DNA of 64,000 nucleotides, from assembly GCF_000188055.2 (NCBI RefSeq), contig NZ_AEUZ02000001.1:572001-636000 (forward strand), read 5' to 3'. Shown piece by piece: positions 59,886-64,000 of this stretch. Both the position numbers and the translations under genes were made by a program. Source of the stretch: Streptococcus urinalis 2285-97 (GTDB taxonomy: Bacteria > Bacillota > Bacilli > Lactobacillales > Streptococcaceae). The notes below the pieces were generated by a model, which was not told the DNA's origin, ran no database searches, and saw only the letters and a list, made by a program, of their open reading frames with translations. Every line of letters starts with the position of its first letter. Position 1 is the stretch's first letter.

Positions 59886-60593
59886 GTGGTAGAATCTTAC
59901 AGTAAAAATGCTAATCATAATATGAGAAGACCAGTTGTCAAAGAAAATGTTGTTCAATTTTTACGTCAGTTATTAGCTTCACAGCCTCATCATCTACATG
60001 AGTTAGAAATATTTGCACAAAAAGAGAATATTCCTATTATCCAGCCTGAAGTTGCAGCTTATTTTAGATGGTTATTAGAAACCATTAGACCTAAAAGAAT
60101 TTTAGAAATTGGTACTGCTATTGGGTATTCAGCTTTACTGATGGCTGATAGTTCGAAAGAATCAACAATAGTAACAATTGACCGTAATCCAGAGATGATT
60201 GCTTTAGCTAAAGAAAACTTCTCTAAGTTTGATTCAAGGCACCAAATTTCATTACTTGAAGGTGATGCACTTGATATTTTACCAAATCTAGAAGGAAGGT
60301 TTGATTTTGTATTTATGGATTCTGCAAAATCAAAATATGTCGTTTTCTTACCAGAACTACTAAAGTATTTATCAGTAGGAGGTCTTATCATTATGGATGA
60401 TGTCCTTCAAGGTGGAGATGTTTCAAAACCCATTGAAGAAGTAAGACGAGGCCAAAGAACAATTTATAGAGGTCTACAACGCTTATTTAATCAAACATTA
60501 AAAAATCCTGCTTTAACAACTAGTTTAATTCCAATGAGTGATGGTTTGCTAATGCTTCGTAAAAATGAAGAAAAAGTCATTTTGAAAGATTAA
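59886..60593 (+). CDS. class I SAM-dependent O-methyltransferase (CCoAMT-like)
   Basis: 235 aa from GTG 59886. Motif I LEIGTAIGYSALLMA near residue 72, TIDRNPEMIALAKEN, FVFMDSAKSKY near 140 with the metal-binding Asp, IIMDDVLQGG. Family of catechol/caffeoyl-CoA-type O-methyltransferases; in Firmicutes YrrM-like proteins methylate tRNA 5-hydroxyuridine (TrmR), which is the more likely role. Upstream of prsA as in other streptococci. Confidence 0.88.
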   Translation: MVESYSKNANHNMRRPVVKENVVQFLRQLLASQPHHLHELEIFAQKENIPIIQPEVAAYFRWLLETIRPKRILEIGTAIGYSALLMADSSKESTIVTIDRNPEMIALAKENFSKFDSRHQISLLEGDALDILPNLEGRFDFVFMDSAKSKYVVFLPELLKYLSVGGLIIMDDVLQGGDVSKPIEEVRRGQRTIYRGLQRLFNQTLKNPALTTSLIPMSDGLLMLRKNEEKVILKD

Positions 60594-60611
60594 GTAATAT
60601 TTAAGAAACTA

Positions 60612-60620
60612 TGGTATACT
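60612..60620 (+). promoter_or_regulatory. extended -10 promoter of prsA
   Basis: TGgTATACT, 31 bp before the prsA start. Confidence 0.5.
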
Positions 60621-60650
60621 ATTAAAGTTAACGACAAAAAGGAGTAAAAA

Positions 60651-61592
60651 ATGAAAAAACAATCAAAAATTGTAACTGGTCTTGTAACATTAGCATCAGT
60701 AGTTACACTTGCTGCATGTTCTTCATCAAATGCAAGTAATTCAAATATTGTCACAATGAAAGGTGATACTATTACGGTATCTGACTTTTATAAAGATGTT
60801 AAAAGTTCTACTGCAGCTCAACAATCAATGTTAAACTTGATTATGGCAAAAGTTTTTGAACAACAATATGGTGATAAAATCTCGAAATCAAAAGTTGAGA
60901 AAGCTTACAATAAAACAGCAAAAAGTTATGGTTCATCATTCTCAAGTGCTTTATCTAGTGCAGGGTTAACAACTGATTCATACAAACAACAGATTCGTAC
61001 GACAATGTTAGTGGAATATGCTGTAAAACAAGCAGCTAAAAAAGAATTAACAACAGCTAACTATAAAAAAGCATATAAGACTTATCAACCACAAATGACT
61101 GCTCAAGTTATTAAATTGGACTCAGAAGATACTGCAAAATCAGTACTTGAAGAAGTTAAAAAAGATGGTGCAGATTTTTCAAAAATTGCTAAATCAAAAA
61201 CAACTGAAACAAACAAAAAAACAGAATACAAATTTGATTCTTCATCAACAGCATTACCTTCTTCAGTTTTAACCAAAGCATTTGACTTAAAAGAAGGAGA
61301 AACTTCAGAAGTTGTTTCAGCAATGGATTCAACGACTTATAAAACAAGTTACTATATCGTAAAAGCTGTTAAAAAACAAACTAAATCAGACAACTGGAAA
61401 ACCTACAAAAAAGAACTTAAGAAAGTTATTTTAAATTCTAAGATGTCAGATTCAACTTTCCAAAATAAAGTCATTGCAAAAGCACTTGATAAAGCAAATG
61501 TTAAAATTAAAGACAGTGCTTTCTCAAATATTTTAGCTAAGTTTGCATCTAACTCTTCAAATAGCTCTACATCAAGTTCAAGTTCTAAATAG
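60651..61592 (+). CDS. prsA: foldase lipoprotein PrsA
   Basis: Surface peptidyl-prolyl isomerase-like foldase that helps secreted proteins fold. 313 aa; lipobox LAAC (Cys near residue 23), N-terminal SurA-like helices, a parvulin domain (about 130-245: TAQVIKLDSEDTAKSVLEEVKKDGADFSKIAKSK split), and a Ser-rich tail (SNSSTSSSSSK). The parvulin core lacks the usual GG DLG pattern, as in several streptococcal PrsA proteins, so isomerase activity is doubtful. RBS AAGGAG. Confidence 0.94.
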   Translation: MKKQSKIVTGLVTLASVVTLAACSSSNASNSNIVTMKGDTITVSDFYKDVKSSTAAQQSMLNLIMAKVFEQQYGDKISKSKVEKAYNKTAKSYGSSFSSALSSAGLTTDSYKQQIRTTMLVEYAVKQAAKKELTTANYKKAYKTYQPQMTAQVIKLDSEDTAKSVLEEVKKDGADFSKIAKSKTTETNKKTEYKFDSSSTALPSSVLTKAFDLKEGETSEVVSAMDSTTYKTSYYIVKAVKKQTKSDNWKTYKKELKKVILNSKMSDSTFQNKVIAKALDKANVKIKDSAFSNILAKFASNSSNSSTSSSSSK

Positions 61593-61615
61593 GTTTGAAA
61601 AAAATATTGATTTAG

Positions 61616-61644
61616 TTGACTAAACAGTATTATGGCTATATAAT
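61616..61644 (+). promoter_or_regulatory. alaS promoter
   Basis: TTGACT, 17-bp spacer, TATAAT (61639-61644); RNA would start near 61651. Confidence 0.85.
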
Positions 61645-61650
61645 AAAAGT

Positions 61651-61833
61651 GTTGAGAATTATTTTTCAAAGGTTGGAAAGCAGAAAAGTGGCGGTTGCTG
61701 TGAGCCATTGAAAATCAGAAAAATATGCTACTCATAAAACCAAATTAAATAATAAAAAGAATGACAAGTTTCATTGAATGAAGGTGGTACCGCGGTTTTT
61801 CGCCCTTCTTTATTCATGACTTGTCTTTTTTAA
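61651..61833 (+). promoter_or_regulatory. alanine T-box riboswitch leader
   Basis: Stem I region 61651-61735 with a probable GCU alanine specifier (61727-61729, ATATGCTAC). The T-box core AAGGTGGTACCGCGG is at 61781-61795. The terminator stem pairs GACAAGT (61763-61769) with ACTTGTC (about 61819-61825), followed by Ts. Uncharged tRNA(Ala) would stabilise the antiterminator and let alaS be read. Confidence 0.93.
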
Positions 61834-61859
61834 TCATTTTTAAAAGAATAGGAAATCTT

Positions 61860-64000
61860 ATGAAACAATTAACATCTGCTCAAATTCGTCAAATGTGGTT
61901 GGATTTTTGGAAAGAAAAAGGTCACTCAGTTGAACCTTCTGCAAATCTAGTTCCAGTTAATGATCCAACCTTATTATGGATTAATTCTGGTGTTGCAACC
62001 TTAAAAAAATATTTTGATGGTTCAGTTATCCCAGAAAATCCTAGAATCACAAATGCACAAAAAGCGATTAGAACCAATGATATCGAAAATGTTGGGAAGA
62101 CTGCTCGTCATCATACAATGTTTGAAATGTTAGGAAATTTTTCAATCGGTGATTATTTTAGAGACCAAGCCATTGAATGGGGATTTGAACTTCTAACGAG
62201 TCCTAAATGGTTTGATTTTCCTAAAGATAAATTGTACATGACATATTACCCTGATGACAAAGATTCTTATAATCGTTGGATAGCATGTGGCGTTGAGCCG
62301 AGTCATTTAATTCCTATTGAAGATAATTTCTGGGAAATTGGAGCTGGTCCTTCAGGTCCTGATACAGAGATTTTTTATGATCGTGGTGAAGGTTATGATC
62401 CAGAAAATGTTGGAATTCGTTTACTTGCAGAAGATATTGAAAATGATCGTTATATTGAAATTTGGAATATTGTTCTTTCGCAATTTAATGCTGATCCAAA
62501 AGTACCTCGCTCTGAATATAAAGAATTACCAAGTAAAAACATTGATACAGGAGCTGGTTTAGAACGTCTTGTAGCAGTTATGCAAGGTGCAAAGACAAAT
62601 TTTGAAACAGATTTATTTATGCCAATCATTGAAGAAGTTGAAAAACTTTCAGGTAAAACTTATGATCCAGATGGTGACAATATGAGTTTTAAAGTGATTG
62701 CTGACCATATTCGTGCCTTATCATTTGCAATTGGCGATGGTGCACTTCCTGGAAATGAGGGGCGTGGTTATGTTTTACGTCGTCTTTTGCGTAGAGCTGT
62801 TATGCATGGTCGTCGTTTAGGGATTAAAGAAACATTTCTGTATAAGCTTGTTCCAACTGTAGGAACTATCATGGAGTCATATTACCCTGAAATTCTTGAA
62901 AAACAAGATTTTATTGAAAAAATTGTAAAAAGAGAAGAAGAAACCTTTGCTCGTACTATTGATGCAGGAACTGGACATCTTGAACAACTATTAGATCAGT
63001 TGAAACAAGATGGAAAAGACCGTTTGGACGGAAAAAATATCTTTAAACTCTATGATACTTATGGATTTCCAGTCGAATTGACAGAAGAACTTGCTGAAGA
63101 TGCTGGTTATAAGATTGATCATGAAGGTTTCAATGAAGCAATGAAAGAACAACAAGAGCGTGCTCGAGCAGCTGCAGTTAAAGGTGGCTCAATGGGAATG
63201 CAAAATGAAACCTTAGCAGGGATTACCGAGCCATCAGTATTTGACTATGATAGAGAAGCACTAAATGCTAATTTAAGTGTTATCATTGTTGATAACGAAA
63301 GAAGCGAAGTCGTTTCAGAGGGTCAAGCACTTCTTGTATTTGATCAAACACCATTCTATGCTGAAATGGGTGGTCAAGTTGCAGACCATGGTTTCATCAA
63401 AAATCAAAATGGCGATATTGTCGCACGTGTGACAGATGTCCAAAAAGCTCCTAATGGACAAGCTTTACATACTGTTGATGTATTAGCTAGTCTTTCTATT
63501 GGAACTCAATATCATTTAGAAATTGATCACGCTCGTCGTTATGCTGTTGAAAAAAATCATACCGCTACGCATCTATTGCATGCGGCACTTCATAACGTCA
63601 TTGGTGAACATGCCACTCAAGCTGGATCTTTGAATGAAGTTGAATTTTTACGTTTTGACTTTACTCATTTTGAAGCTGTAAGTCCTGAAGAATTGCGTCA
63701 AATTGAAGAAGAAGTCAATCAACAAATTTGGAATGCACTTGCGATAGAAATCATTGAAACAGATGTTGAAACAGCAAAATCTATGGGTGCTATGGCATTA
63801 TTTGGTGAAAAATACGGAAAAGTTGTTCGTGTCGTCAAAATTGGAGATTATTCTGTTGAACTTTGTGGCGGAACCCATTTATCAAATGCATCTGAAATTG
63901 GAATTTTTAAAATTGTCAAAGAAGAAGGTATCGGTTCAGGAACTCGCCGTATTTTAGCAGTGACAGGAAAACAAGCTTTCCAAGCTTATAGACAAACTGA
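61860..64000 (+). CDS. alaS: alanine--tRNA ligase (3' end outside window)
   Basis: Charges tRNA(Ala). 713 codons lie in the window, continuing past 64000; full length is near 870. Class II catalytic domain ([19 protein letters not shown] near residue 84, [11 protein letters not shown] near 228), tRNA domain, then the editing domain with zinc ligands HTATH (near residue 567) and CGGTH (near 670). ATG at 61860 after AGGAAA. No frameshift seen in the visible part. Confidence 0.97.
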   Translation, partial: MKQLTSAQIRQMWLDFWKEKGHSVEPSANLVPVNDPTLLWINSGVATLKKYFDGSVIPENPRITNAQKAIRTNDIENVGKTARHHTMFEMLGNFSIGDYFRDQAIEWGFELLTSPKWFDFPKDKLYMTYYPDDKDSYNRWIACGVEPSHLIPIEDNFWEIGAGPSGPDTEIFYDRGEGYDPENVGIRLLAEDIENDRYIEIWNIVLSQFNADPKVPRSEYKELPSKNIDTGAGLERLVAVMQGAKTNFETDLFMPIIEEVEKLSGKTYDPDGDNMSFKVIADHIRALSFAIGDGALPGNEGRGYVLRRLLRRAVMHGRRLGIKETFLYKLVPTVGTIMESYYPEILEKQDFIEKIVKREEETFARTIDAGTGHLEQLLDQLKQDGKDRLDGKNIFKLYDTYGFPVELTEELAEDAGYKIDHEGFNEAMKEQQERARAAAVKGGSMGMQNETLAGITEPSVFDYDREALNANLSVIIVDNERSEVVSEGQALLVFDQTPFYAEMGGQVADHGFIKNQNGDIVARVTDVQKAPNGQALHTVDVLASLSIGTQYHLEIDHARRYAVEKNHTATHLLHAALHNVIGEHATQAGSLNEVEFLRFDFTHFEAVSPEELRQIEEEVNQQIWNALAIEIIETDVETAKSMGAMALFGEKYGKVVRVVKIGDYSVELCGGTHLSNASEIGIFKIVKEEGIGSGTRRILAVTGKQAFQAYRQT

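Noticed and set aside
61763-61833. Long inverted repeat before alaS as a mobile-element end
   Set aside because: It is the terminator/antiterminator part of the alanine T-box.
1-64000. CRISPR array, prophage, insertion sequence, tRNA or rRNA genes
   Set aside because: No regularly spaced repeats, transposase or integrase motifs, tRNA-like cloverleaf with CCA or rRNA conserved stretches were seen by eye on either strand.

Overview
The window is about 64 kb of chromosome from a low-GC Gram-positive coccus, almost certainly a Streptococcus of the pyogenic group (S. uberis / parauberis / iniae-like; the species cannot be fixed from sequence reading alone). This rests on protein content and gene order (folD-nnrD-xseAB-ispA-tlyA-argR-recN-degV, then hup; pbp2b-recR-ddl-murF; prsA-alaS), on extended -10 promoters (TGnTATAAT), and on streptococcal protein types. 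Nearly all of it is ordinary core genome. I see no rRNA, tRNA, insertion sequence, prophage or CRISPR array.

Layout. 0-1.5 kb: a polar amino acid ABC permease and ATPase, each with one homopolymer frameshift. 1.5-11.5 kb: folate, repair, isoprenoid and regulatory genes, then hup. 11.6-18 kb: a decayed stretch with a secreted repeat/beta-helix protein broken by a stop, a TetR-controlled drug-efflux-type ABC operon with a nonsense codon in its ATPase, an 83-codon fusion remnant of a response regulator and a PAP2 phosphatase, and a DedA gene with a stop. 18-37.8 kb: an oligopeptide-binding lipoprotein, pyrD, gpmA, the cell-wall set pbp2b-recR-ddl-murF, prfC, a DEAD-box helicase, Kup, a peptidoglycan-deacetylase-type protein and plsC. 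37.8-40.6 kb: comEA and comEC, both pseudogenes. 40.7-46.8 kb: a mannose-family PTS followed by a histidine kinase, an AraC-type response regulator and a secreted solute-binding protein. 46.9-60.6 kb: holA, sodA, a serine hydrolase, a membrane-anchored DUF3114-like protein coupled to queA, nagB, a glutathionyl-hydroquinone reductase, a pseudouridine synthase, a broken coiA, pepF, an OFA-family transporter and an O-methyltransferase. 60.6-64 kb: prsA, then a T-box-controlled alaS that runs off the end.

Two themes stand out. First, selective gene decay: three separate DNA-uptake genes (comEA, comEC, coiA) are broken, with at least six lesions, which predicts loss of natural transformation. The ABC, DedA, PAP2/response-regulator and surface-protein lesions look like the same process. 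Frameshifts all lie in A or T runs, so some could be sequencing errors. The five in-frame stop codons cannot be explained that way. Second, a possible three-component extracellular sugar sensor (HptA/HptS/HptR-like) placed directly behind a mannose-type PTS instead of a hexose-phosphate antiporter; the PTS leader carries a cre-like site and three TACAAT repeats. Well-resolved control regions include TetR operators inside the efflux promoter, NagR-type operators inside the nagB promoter, an alanine T-box, and repeat elements in front of a consensus promoter for a serine hydrolase.
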